Source: Ottowia sp.
Lineage (GTDB): Bacteria; Pseudomonadota; Gammaproteobacteria; Burkholderiales; Burkholderiaceae_C
DNA: 64,000 bases
Direction: 5' to 3'
Assembly (NCBI RefSeq): GCF_016703145.1
Contig: NZ_JADJCO010000002.1
Coordinates: 496,001 to 560,000, forward strand
The number at the start of each line of letters is the position of its first letter. The first letter of the stretch is position 1. Shown piece after piece: positions 7,678 through 15,463 of the stretch. The notes under the pieces are model-generated. The model was not told the DNA's origin. It saw only the letters and a program-made list of their open reading frames with translations, and made no database searches. The position numbers and the translations under genes were made by a program.

Positions 7678-8535
7678 TCAGCCTTGCGCCGTCGGCAGCC
7701 CCGGCGTGCGGCTCCATTCGCTGTAGCTGCCGGCGTACAGCGGCGCGGGCGCGTGGCCGGCCAGTTCCATCGCGATCAGGTTGGGCACGGCGCTGACGCC
7801 GCTGCCGCAGTGGTGCACCACGGTGGCCGGGTCGCGCCCGGCCAGCAGGCGGTCGAACTCGGCCTGGAGCTGGCTCGCCGGCTTGAAGCGGCCGTCGGCG
7901 CCGAAGTTGTCGGTGAAGGGGCGGTTCAGCGCGCCGGGGATGTGGCCGGCGATGGGGTCCAGCGGCTCCACCTCGCCGCGGTAGCGCGGCGCGCCGCGGG
8001 CGTCGATCAGGGTCTGCGCGGGCTGCTCCAGGCGCGCGGCGACGTCCTGGGTGGCGACCCAGCGGCGCAGTTCGAGCCCGAGCTGGAAGCCGGAGGGCGG
8101 GCGCGCCGGGGCCGGGCCGGAGCCGAGCGCGCCGCCGGCCGCCTCCCAGGCGGCCAGGCCGCCGTCGAGCACGGCCACGGCGTCGTGGCCGGCCCACTTC
8201 AGCATCCACCACAGGCGCCCGCAGTAGTTGGCGCCGTTGCGGTCGTAGACCACGGCTTGCATGGTGTTTTCGAAGCCCAGCCGGCGCAGGGTCTGCGCGA
8301 ACAGCTCTCTTTTTGGTAGCGGATGGCGGCCGCCGTTGACCGCGTCGGCGGCCGAATGGGCGCTCAGGTCGCGGTCGAGGTGGGCTTGCACGCTGCCGGC
8401 GATGTGCTTGCTGGCGAACATCGCGTCGGCCTGGGCGGGGTTGGCCAGGTCGAAGCTGCAGTCGAACACCATCAGCGGCGCGCCGCTGGCCTGCAGGGCC
8501 TGCAGCTGGTGGGCGGAAATCAGGTGCGTGTACAT
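7678..8535 (-). CDS. sseA: 3-mercaptopyruvate / thiosulfate sulfurtransferase
   Basis: The protein is 285 residues with two rhodanese domains: an inactive N-terminal one (about 1-135) and a catalytic C-terminal one. The active-site loop is CGSGVSA with C243; a CGSGV[ST]A loop is the signature of mercaptopyruvate sulfurtransferases rather than thiosulfate rhodaneses. It transfers sulfane sulfur to cyanide or thiols in the cytoplasm. The ATG at 8535 was used. A TTG at 8544 overlaps the stop of the upstream DMT gene (TTGA) and is a credible translationally coupled alternative, as GAGGAG lies just before it. Confidence 0.88.
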   Translation of the reverse strand: MYTHLISAHQLQALQASGAPLMVFDCSFDLANPAQADAMFASKHIAGSVQAHLDRDLSAHSAADAVNGGRHPLPKRELFAQTLRRLGFENTMQAVVYDRNGANYCGRLWWMLKWAGHDAVAVLDGGLAAWEAAGGALGSGPAPARPPSGFQLGLELRRWVATQDVAARLEQPAQTLIDARGAPRYRGEVEPLDPIAGHIPGALNRPFTDNFGADGRFKPASQLQAEFDRLLAGRDPATVVHHCGSGVSAVPNLIAMELAGHAPAPLYAGSYSEWSRTPGLPTAQG

Positions 8536-8540
8536 CGGTG

Positions 8541-9428
8541 TCAATGCTCCTCGGCGGGGGGGTTGGGCAGCGCCCGGGCGCGCAGGAAGGTGGCGGTGAT
8601 GCCGCTGGCGATGATGGTGGCCATGCCGAGCCAGCCGATCAGCGGGATCCGGTCACCGAACAGGAACAGCCCGAACAGCGCCGCGAACACGATGCCCGAG
8701 TATTGCAGGTTGGCCACCACCATGGTGGCGCCGCGGGTGTAGGCGCGCGTCATGCACAACTGGCCCAGCGCGGCCAGCACGCCCACGGGCAGCAGCCACA
8801 GCGCATGCACGGTGTCGAGCGGGTGCATCTCGAAGAACAGCATGCCGACGCCGCCGGCCAGCGTGGCGCCGAGCGAGAAGTAGAACACCGTGCGCGCCAC
8901 CGGCTCGCCCACGCGGCCGAGGGCGGCGACCTGCATGTAGGCCAGCGCGTACATCAGCCCCGACAGCAGGCCGATCAGGCCGGCGAAGAGCTGGTTCTGG
9001 TCCAGCGTGGGCCGCAGCATCATCACCACGCCGGCGAAACCCGCCATCACGGCCAGGATCAGCGGCCCCTGGCGGCGCACGTCGGCCAGGCGGCCCATGA
9101 CCAGCGTGCCGCCGATGACGAAGGCGGCGACCCACACGCCGCTCATGTAGTTGAGCGTCATGGCGGTGGCCAGCGGCAGGTGCGCGATGGCGTAGAACCA
9201 CGCCACCAGCGCCGACACGCCCACCAGGTTGCGCCACGCGTGCATCATGGGCACGTCCGTGCGCAGGCTGACGCCGCGCGAGCGCGACAGCAGGCTCATG
9301 ACGAGCAGGCCGATGGCGCCGCGGTAGCAGACGATCTCCAGCGGCCCGAAGTGGAGCGAGGCGTATTTGATGCACACGCTCATGCCCGCGAAGAACAGCG
9401 AGGCGGCGATCATCCAGGCGGCTTGCAT
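8541..9428 (-). CDS. EamA/DMT superfamily transporter
   Basis: This is a 295-residue membrane protein with about ten hydrophobic segments forming two EamA repeats (first from AAWMIAASLFFAGMSVCIKY, second from LILAVMAGFAGVVMML onward). The family exports or imports small metabolites; no substrate can be deduced. It lies directly upstream of the sulfurtransferase on the same strand with a start/stop overlap, so the two are probably co-transcribed and a sulfur-related cargo is conceivable, but that is only context. Confidence 0.88.
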   Translation of the reverse strand: MQAAWMIAASLFFAGMSVCIKYASLHFGPLEIVCYRGAIGLLVMSLLSRSRGVSLRTDVPMMHAWRNLVGVSALVAWFYAIAHLPLATAMTLNYMSGVWVAAFVIGGTLVMGRLADVRRQGPLILAVMAGFAGVVMMLRPTLDQNQLFAGLIGLLSGLMYALAYMQVAALGRVGEPVARTVFYFSLGATLAGGVGMLFFEMHPLDTVHALWLLPVGVLAALGQLCMTRAYTRGATMVVANLQYSGIVFAALFGLFLFGDRIPLIGWLGMATIIASGITATFLRARALPNPPAEEH

Positions 9429-9507
9429 GAGCGGCGTCTGTCCAGATAGGGAAAGCGGCCTGGGCGCTGATGGTCCGTGCGCAGGCCGCCATGGGTTGAG
9501 GGGGCAC

Positions 9508-10644
9508 TCAGGTGGTGAGGGTCCAGCCCATCGCGCGCCGGTACCACTCGTGGAAGTGCTGCATGCCGTCTTCCATCGGGCTCTGGTAGGGGCCGACCTC
9601 GTTGTCGCCGCGCTTCATCAGGGCCTGGCGGCCGGCGTCCATGCGCTCGGCGATTTCGTCGTCCTCGATGCAGGTCTCCATGTAGGCGGCGCGCTGGGCT
9701 TCGACGAATTCGCGCTCGAAGCAGGCGATCTCCTCGGGGTAGTAGAACTCCACCATGTTCAGCGTCTTCGTCGGGCTGACGGGGTGCAGCGTCGAGACGG
9801 TGAGCACGTGCGGGTACCACTCCACCATGATGTGCGGGTAGTGGGTGAGCCAGATGGCGCCGTGCGCGGGCGGCCGGCCGCCCCGGTACTTCAGCAGCTC
9901 GGCGTGCCAGCGCTCGTACACCGGGCTGCCGGGCTTGCCCAGCTTGCCGGCCACGCCCACGGTCTGCACCGAGTATTCACGCCCGAACTGCCAGCGCAGG
10001 TCGTCGCAGGTGACGAAGTTGCCCAGGCCGGGGTGGAAGGGGCCGACGTGGTAGTCCTCCAGGTAGACCTCGATGAAGGTCTTCCAGTTGTAGTGGCATT
10101 CGTGCAGCTCGACGTGGTCGAGCGCGTAGCCGTCGAAGGACAGCTCGGCCGCCACGCCCATGCCCGCCAGGTCGGCGGCGATGTCGCGGCCGTTGTCCTC
10201 GAACAGCAGGCCGTTCCATTCGCGCAGGCGGTAGTTGTTCAGGTTCAGGCAGGGGTCGTGCTTGAAGTGCGGCGCGCCGATCAGGTCGCCGCGCGGCGAA
10301 TAGGTCCAGCGGTGCAGCGGGCACACGATGTTGCCCCCGGCATGGCCCGGCGCCGCGGCCTGCAGCGAGCCACGGCCCTTCAGCATCACGGCCTGGCGGT
10401 GGCGGCACACGTTGGACAGCAGTTCGACGCCGCCCTGCGCGTTGCGCACCAGCGCGCGGCCCCCGGCCTCGTGCGGCAGGGCGAAATAGTCGCCCGGGTT
10501 CGGCACGGCGAGCGCATGCCCGACGTAGCGCGGGCCGGACTCGAAGATGAGCCTCATCTCGCGCTCGAACAGCGCCGGGTCGAAGTAGGAATGGACGGGA
10601 AGTTGACTTGCCGCCTGCTGGAATTGAAGACTTAAATCAGACAT
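9508..10644 (-). CDS. Aromatic ring-hydroxylating dioxygenase, Rieske-type alpha subunit
   Basis: The protein is 378 residues. The Rieske [2Fe-2S] ligands are C80-x-H82 and C108-x2-H111 (NVCRHRQ and VCPLHRW). The mononuclear iron site is in NWKTFIEVYLEDYHVGPFH, with H199 and H204 as ligands. No beta subunit or reductase lies nearby, so it belongs to the alpha-only group that uses housekeeping reductases. The substrate is unknown. It is divergent from xseB-ispA-dxs across a 247-bp gap in which no other gene is visible. The start ATG at 10644 follows a weak purine-rich region. Confidence 0.9.
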   Translation of the reverse strand: MSDLSLQFQQAASQLPVHSYFDPALFEREMRLIFESGPRYVGHALAVPNPGDYFALPHEAGGRALVRNAQGGVELLSNVCRHRQAVMLKGRGSLQAAAPGHAGGNIVCPLHRWTYSPRGDLIGAPHFKHDPCLNLNNYRLREWNGLLFEDNGRDIAADLAGMGVAAELSFDGYALDHVELHECHYNWKTFIEVYLEDYHVGPFHPGLGNFVTCDDLRWQFGREYSVQTVGVAGKLGKPGSPVYERWHAELLKYRGGRPPAHGAIWLTHYPHIMVEWYPHVLTVSTLHPVSPTKTLNMVEFYYPEEIACFEREFVEAQRAAYMETCIEDDEIAERMDAGRQALMKRGDNEVGPYQSPMEDGMQHFHEWYRRAMGWTLTT

Positions 10645-10891
10645 GGTGTTCCGACCTAGAGACTCCCCCTATGAAGGGGCAGGTAAGAGCCTGTGAACAG
10701 GCCCTCAGCGCTTTGGCATCTGAGGATATTTGGCGCGCGAACCCCAGGCTTTGGCCCAAGGGAGCCGGCGATTCTAGCCGAGCAGGCCTGCCGGGGCGGG
10801 CTCGGCGGGCGTTGACCCGTGGGCGTGCCGGGCGCGGTGCCGGCCCTCGCCGGGGGGGAGCGACCTAAAATGCACGGCTTTGCGCCACTTT

Positions 10892-11131
10892 ATGTCCAGG
10901 AAATCCCACGCCAGCCCCGCGCCGCCCGCCAGCTATGGCGATGCCGTGCAGCAGCTCGAGCAACTCGTCGCCGGGCTCGAATCCGGCCAGTTGCCGCTGG
11001 AGGAGCTGCTGGGCCAGTACCAGCGCGGCGCCGAACTGCTGCGCTACTGCCGCGACCGCCTGCAGGCCGTCGAGGACCAGGTGAAGGTGCTGGACGATGG
11101 CGGCGCGGCCAGACCCTGGGCGGCCGAATGA
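10892..11131 (+). CDS. xseB: Exodeoxyribonuclease VII small subunit
   Basis: The protein is 79 residues. The coiled-coil pattern YGDAVQQLEQLVAGLESGQL, then PLEELLGQYQRGAELLRYC and L..VEDQVKVLD is diagnostic of XseB, which binds XseA to form exonuclease VII. ATG 10892 gives the normal length; a TTG at 10880 is possible but adds no conserved residues. The stop overlaps the ispA start by 4 nt (ATGA), the usual xseB-ispA coupling in proteobacteria. Confidence 0.95.
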   Translation: MSRKSHASPAPPASYGDAVQQLEQLVAGLESGQLPLEELLGQYQRGAELLRYCRDRLQAVEDQVKVLDDGGAARPWAAE

Positions 11132-12024
11132 CGTCGCTGGATTTCCCCGGCTGGTCCGATGCCCAATTGGCGCGGGTCGAGCAGGCGCTGCACCGCTGGG
11201 TGCCGGCCGACGCGCCCGCCGGGCTGGGCGAGGCCATGCGCTACGCCGTGCTGGACGGCGGCAAGCGGGCGCGCCCGCTGCTGGTGCTGGCGGCCTGCGA
11301 GGCCGTGCGGGGCAACGACCAGGCGGCGCTGCGCGCGGCCTGCGCGGTGGAGCTGATCCACGCCTATTCGCTGGTGCACGACGACATGCCCTGCATGGAC
11401 AACGACGTGCTGCGGCGCGGCAAGCCCACCGTGCACGTGCGCTTCGGCGAGGCCCAGGCACTGCTGGCGGGCGATGCGCTGCAGGCGCTGGCGTTCGAGC
11501 TGCTCACGCCGGGCGACGGCAGCGTGCCCGAGGCGATGCAGGCCGCGCTGTGCCGCCTGCTGGCGCGCGCCGCCGGCAGCGGCGGCATGGCCGGCGGGCA
11601 GGCGATCGACCTGGCGAGCGTGGGCAAGCCCCTGAGCGAGCCCCAACTGCGCGGCATGCACCGGCTCAAGACCGGCGCGCTGCTGCAGGGCAGCGTGCGC
11701 ATGGGGGCGGCCTGCGCGCCGCAAGGCGTGGGCGAGGCGGCGCTCGCCGCGCTGGACGATTACGGCGCGGCGGTCGGGCTGGCGTTCCAGGTGGTCGACG
11801 ACATCCTGGACGTCACCGCCGATTCCGCCGCGCTGGGCAAGACCGCCGGCAAGGACGCCGCCGCCGACAAACCCACCTACGTCTCGCTGCTGGGCCTCGA
11901 TGCGTCGCGGGCGCTGGCGCGCGAGCTGCTGGCGCAGGCGCACCGCGCGCTCGACGCCAGCGGCCTGCCCGACGCTGGGCGCCTGCGCGCGCTGGCCGAC
12001 TTGGTGGTCCAACGCAACAGATGA
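11128..12024 (+). CDS. ispA: (2E,6E)-farnesyl diphosphate synthase
   Basis: The protein is 298 residues. The first Asp-rich motif is DDMPCMDND (D85, D86, D91), the second is DDILD near 227, and GGKRARP binds diphosphate. It condenses IPP with DMAPP/GPP to give FPP for ubiquinone, undecaprenol and other prenyl products. It overlaps xseB by 4 nt and is followed 175 bp later by dxs, so it sits in the common xseB-ispA-dxs isoprenoid operon. Confidence 0.95.
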   Translation: MTSLDFPGWSDAQLARVEQALHRWVPADAPAGLGEAMRYAVLDGGKRARPLLVLAACEAVRGNDQAALRAACAVELIHAYSLVHDDMPCMDNDVLRRGKPTVHVRFGEAQALLAGDALQALAFELLTPGDGSVPEAMQAALCRLLARAAGSGGMAGGQAIDLASVGKPLSEPQLRGMHRLKTGALLQGSVRMGAACAPQGVGEAALAALDDYGAAVGLAFQVVDDILDVTADSAALGKTAGKDAAADKPTYVSLLGLDASRALARELLAQAHRALDASGLPDAGRLRALADLVVQRNR

Positions 12025-12063
12025 AACACCCCCCAGGCTCCACACGCTTCGCGTTGTTCCTCC

Positions 12064-12080
12064 TCCCCCCTCGAGGGGGC
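12064..12080. repeat. C-run/G-run palindrome between ispA and dxs
   Basis: TCCCCCCTCGAGGGGGC is a near-perfect palindrome in the 175-bp ispA-dxs gap. It resembles the motifs at 633 and 31216. It may be a dispersed repeat or a partial terminator within the operon. Confidence 0.45.
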
Positions 12081-12199
12081 ACCGCCAGCGACCCGGCGGA
12101 GCCGGGCCGCGGCGGTCGCTGGCATGGCTCGCTCCGCAGCCATTGGAATCCTTGCGGTTGCGGCGCGGCGGGTGGCCGGTGGCTCACTGGACAACTGAC

Positions 12200-14119
12200 A
12201 TGACCACGAATCTTCTCGACACCATCCACGACCCCGCGGGGCTGCGGCACCTGACGCGCCCGCAGCTCAAGGCATTGGCGGACGAGTTGCGCGAATGCGT
12301 GCTGCAGAACGTGGCCCGCACCGGCGGACACCTCAGCTCCAACCTGGGCACGGTGGAGCTGACCATCGCGCTGCACCACGTTTTCAACACGCCCTACGAC
12401 CGGCTGGTGTGGGACGTGGGCCACCAGACCTACCCGCACAAGATCCTGACCGGCCGGCGCGAGCGCATGCCGACGCTGCGCCAACTGGGGGGCATGTCCG
12501 GCTTCCCGCGCCGCGATGAGAGCGAGTACGACACCTTCGGCACCGCGCATTCGTCCACCAGCATCTCGGCCGCGCTGGGCATGGCGCTGGCGGCGCGCCA
12601 GAAGGGCGAGGACCGCAAGTCGGTCGCCGTCATCGGCGACGGCGCCATGACCGCCGGCATGGCCTTCGAGGCGCTGAACAACGCCGGCGTGGAGCGCGAC
12701 GCGCGCCTGCTGGTGGTGCTCAACGACAACGACATGTCGATCAGCCCGCCCGTGGGCGCGCTCAACCGCTACCTGGCGCAACTGATGAGCGGCCACTTCT
12801 ACGCCGCCGCCAAGAACGTCGGCAAGACCGTGCTGGGGCCGGTGCCGCCGCTGTTCCAACTGGCCAAGCGGCTGGAGCAGCAGGCCAAGGGCATGGTCGT
12901 GCCGGCCACGCTGTTCGAGAAGTTCGGCTTCAACTACATCGGCCCGATCGACGGGCACGATTTGGATTCGCTCATTCCCACGCTGGAGAACATCCGCGAC
13001 CTGATGGCCGACCGCGCCGGCCCGCAGTTCCTGCATGTGGTGACGAAGAAGGGCCAGGGCTACAAGCTGGCCGAGGCCGACCCGGTGGCCTACCACGGCC
13101 CCGGCAAGTTCGACCCCGCCGTCGGCCTGGTCAAGCCGGCCGTTGCCCCGAAGCAGACCTTCACCCAGGTGTTCGGCCAGTGGCTGTGCGACATGGCCGC
13201 CCAGGACGCGCGCCTGGTGGGCATCACCCCCGCCATGCGCGAGGGCTCGGGCATGGTGGAGTTCCATCGGCGCTTCCCGGACCGCTACTACGACGTCGGC
13301 ATCGCCGAGCAGCATGCCGTCACCTTCGCCGCCGGGCTGGCCTGCGAGGGGCTCAAGCCGGTGGTGGCGATCTACTCCACCTTCCTGCAGCGCGCCTACG
13401 ACCAGTTGATCCACGACGTGGCGATCCAGAACCTGCCGGTGGTGTTCGCGCTCGACCGCGCCGGCCTGGTGGGCGCCGACGGCGCGACCCACGCCGGCAA
13501 CTACGACATCGCCTACCTGCGCTGCGTGCCCAACGTCAGCCTGGCCTGCCCGGCCGACGAGCGCGAATGCCGCCAACTGCTGACCACCGCGTACGAGCAG
13601 GACCATCCGGTGGCCGTGCGCTACCCGCGCGGCGCGGGGGTGGGCGTGGCGCCGCTGGCCGACCTGGCGGGCCTGCCCTTCGGCCAGGGCGAGATCCGCC
13701 GGCGGGGCGAGCGCATCGCCATCCTGGCCTTCGGCACGTTGCTCCATCCGGCGCTGCAGGCGGCCGAGCGGCTGAACGCCACCGTGGCCAACATGCGCTG
13801 GGTCAAGCCGCTGGACACTGGCCTGCTGGCGCAGGTGGCCGCCAGCCATGACGTGCTGGTGACCGTGGAAGAGGGTGCCGTCATGGGCGGCGCCGGCAGC
13901 GCCGTGGCCGAGGCGCTGGCGGCGGCCGGCATCGCCAGGCCGCTGCTGCACCTGGGCCTGCCCGACCGCTTCATCGAGCACGGCGATCCAGCACGGCTGC
14001 TGGCGCTGGAAGGCCTGGACGCCAGCGGCATCGAGGCCTCGGTGCGGCAGCGCTTCGCCGACCTGCTGGCGCTGGTGCCGGCGGCGCCCAGTCTCCAGAC
14101 GGTGGGCGGCGGCAGGTGA
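12200..14119 (+). CDS. dxs: 1-deoxy-D-xylulose-5-phosphate synthase
   Basis: The protein is 639 residues, the expected length. The thiamine-diphosphate motif runs from GDGAMTAGMAFEALNNAG to NDNDMSISPPVGAL, and the transketolase-like pyrimidine domain has DVGIAEQHAVTFAAGLA and DRAGLVGADGATHAG. The C-terminal domain contains NMRWVKPLD. It condenses pyruvate and glyceraldehyde 3-phosphate, the first step of the MEP pathway, and so feeds ispA just upstream. The start at 12200 (MTTNLLDTI) matches the family N-terminus. Confidence 0.97.
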   Translation: MTTNLLDTIHDPAGLRHLTRPQLKALADELRECVLQNVARTGGHLSSNLGTVELTIALHHVFNTPYDRLVWDVGHQTYPHKILTGRRERMPTLRQLGGMSGFPRRDESEYDTFGTAHSSTSISAALGMALAARQKGEDRKSVAVIGDGAMTAGMAFEALNNAGVERDARLLVVLNDNDMSISPPVGALNRYLAQLMSGHFYAAAKNVGKTVLGPVPPLFQLAKRLEQQAKGMVVPATLFEKFGFNYIGPIDGHDLDSLIPTLENIRDLMADRAGPQFLHVVTKKGQGYKLAEADPVAYHGPGKFDPAVGLVKPAVAPKQTFTQVFGQWLCDMAAQDARLVGITPAMREGSGMVEFHRRFPDRYYDVGIAEQHAVTFAAGLACEGLKPVVAIYSTFLQRAYDQLIHDVAIQNLPVVFALDRAGLVGADGATHAGNYDIAYLRCVPNVSLACPADERECRQLLTTAYEQDHPVAVRYPRGAGVGVAPLADLAGLPFGQGEIRRRGERIAILAFGTLLHPALQAAERLNATVANMRWVKPLDTGLLAQVAASHDVLVTVEEGAVMGGAGSAVAEALAAAGIARPLLHLGLPDRFIEHGDPARLLALEGLDASGIEASVRQRFADLLALVPAAPSLQTVGGGR

Positions 14120-14206
14120 TTCCCTAGTGGCCGGTCGGGCTGACCGCCCGCTACACTCGACCGGCTTCGTATTTCAACCTGTTGTCTGTTCAAGGAGTCA
14201 CAACAC

Positions 14207-15289
14207 ATGGACCGTCGTTCCCTGATCAAGCGTACCGGCATCGCGGGCGTGCTGGCTGCCGGCGTGGCACCGGCGGTGCATGCCCAGGCGGCGGTGCGCT
14301 GGCGCATGGCGTCGAGCTTTCCGAAGTCGCTCGACACGATCTTCGGCAGCGCCGAGAGGTTCTCGCAGACCGTCAAGGCGCTGTCGGGTGGCAAGTTCGA
14401 GGTGTCGGTGCACCCCGGCGGCGAGCTGATGCCCGCCTTCGGCGTGGTCGACGCGCTGGAGAAGGACACCATCGAGATGGCCCAGACGGCGGCCTACTAC
14501 TTCACCGGCAAGGATCCCGTTTTCGCCTTCAGCTGCGCGGTGCCGTTTGGCCTCACCACGCTGCAGATGGCCTCCTGGAAGGACCACGGCAACGGCCGCA
14601 AGCTGCTGGACGCCTTCTTCGCCAAGTACAACTTCAGCACGTTGAGCGCCGGCAACACCACCACCCAGATGGGTGGCTGGTACCGCAAGCAGATCAAGTC
14701 GCCCGCGGACCTGAAGGGCCTGAAGATGCGCCTGGGCGGCGGCGTCTTCGGCGAGGCCATGGCCAAGCTGGGCGTGGTGGCGCAGAACATGCCCGCCGGC
14801 GACGTGTACCAGTCGCTGGAGAAGGGCACGCTGGACGCGGCCGAGTTCGTCGGCCCTTACGACGACGAAAAGCTGGGCTTCAACAAGGTCGCGCCCTACT
14901 ACTACTACCCTGGCTGGTGGGAGGGCAGCGCCGACCTGGAGTTCTTCATCAACAACAAGGCCCTCGCGAAGCTCTCGCCCGAGAACCAGGCCATCGTGAA
15001 GGCGGCCGCGGCGGTGGCGGCGGCCGACATGACGTCCAAGTACCAGGCGCTCAACCCGCTCGCGCTCAAGCGCCTCGTGGCCAGCGGCACCAAGCTGACG
15101 CTGTTCCCGAAATCGGTCATGGACGCCGGCTTCAAGGCCTCGATGGACGTGTTCGCCGAGCACGAGGCCAAGTCGCCCGACTTCAAGAAGATCCACCAGG
15201 ACATGCGCGCCTTCCAGCGCAACCAGATCCTGTGGAACCGCTACTCGGAGTTCCCGTTCAACCAGTACATCAACTCGGTGAAGATTTGA
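14207..15289 (+). CDS. TRAP transporter substrate-binding protein (DctP family)
   Basis: The protein is 360 residues. The N-terminus MDRRSLIKRTGIAGVLAAGV is a twin-arginine signal, with a predicted cleavage after VHAQA. The body has the DctP fold pattern (RWRMASSFPKSLDTIFGSAE; HPGGELMPAFGVVDALEKDTI). The subgroup with a Tat signal and an RWRMAS start is usually associated with 2-oxo or aromatic acids, but the ligand here is unknown. The matching membrane subunits lie convergently at 15464-17960. A clear terminator follows its stop. Confidence 0.9.
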   Translation: MDRRSLIKRTGIAGVLAAGVAPAVHAQAAVRWRMASSFPKSLDTIFGSAERFSQTVKALSGGKFEVSVHPGGELMPAFGVVDALEKDTIEMAQTAAYYFTGKDPVFAFSCAVPFGLTTLQMASWKDHGNGRKLLDAFFAKYNFSTLSAGNTTTQMGGWYRKQIKSPADLKGLKMRLGGGVFGEAMAKLGVVAQNMPAGDVYQSLEKGTLDAAEFVGPYDDEKLGFNKVAPYYYYPGWWEGSADLEFFINNKALAKLSPENQAIVKAAAAVAAADMTSKYQALNPLALKRLVASGTKLTLFPKSVMDAGFKASMDVFAEHEAKSPDFKKIHQDMRAFQRNQILWNRYSEFPFNQYINSVKI

Positions 15290-15299
15290 CGGGCGCGCG

Positions 15300-15334
15300 G
15301 CAAGAAAGCCCGCGCACCGCGCGGGCTTTCTTGC
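15300..15334 (+). terminator. Intrinsic terminator of the TRAP binding-protein gene
   Basis: A perfect 16-bp inverted repeat, GCAAGAAAGCCCGCGC with its complement, is separated by ACC. The right arm carries CTTTCTT, giving a bidirectional-looking hairpin between two convergent TRAP units. Confidence 0.88.
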
Positions 15335-15374
15335 GTTCACGCTACCGAAGACGCCGCAATTCACATCATTGAGT

Positions 15375-15440
15375 GACGAGTATTGCCTCTAGCCCGCGTG
15401 GATATTGCGTGGATAGCTATCAATGGATGAGCTATCGGCG
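15375..15440 (-). repeat. Dispersed intergenic repeat
   Basis: CTCTAGCCCGCGTGGATATT, then GCGTGGATAGCTATC and GATGAGCTATC, belongs to the window-wide family. It lies between the convergent TRAP genes. Confidence 0.6.
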
Positions 15441-15463
15441 CGTCAGCCCCGGCGCCTCGGGGC

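Noticed and set aside
10645..10891. An 86-codon frame (10608-10868) between the Rieske oxygenase and xseB
   Set aside because: It begins inside the oxygenase gene on the other strand, has no motif, and ends in Arg/Gly-rich sequence typical of non-coding GC-rich DNA.
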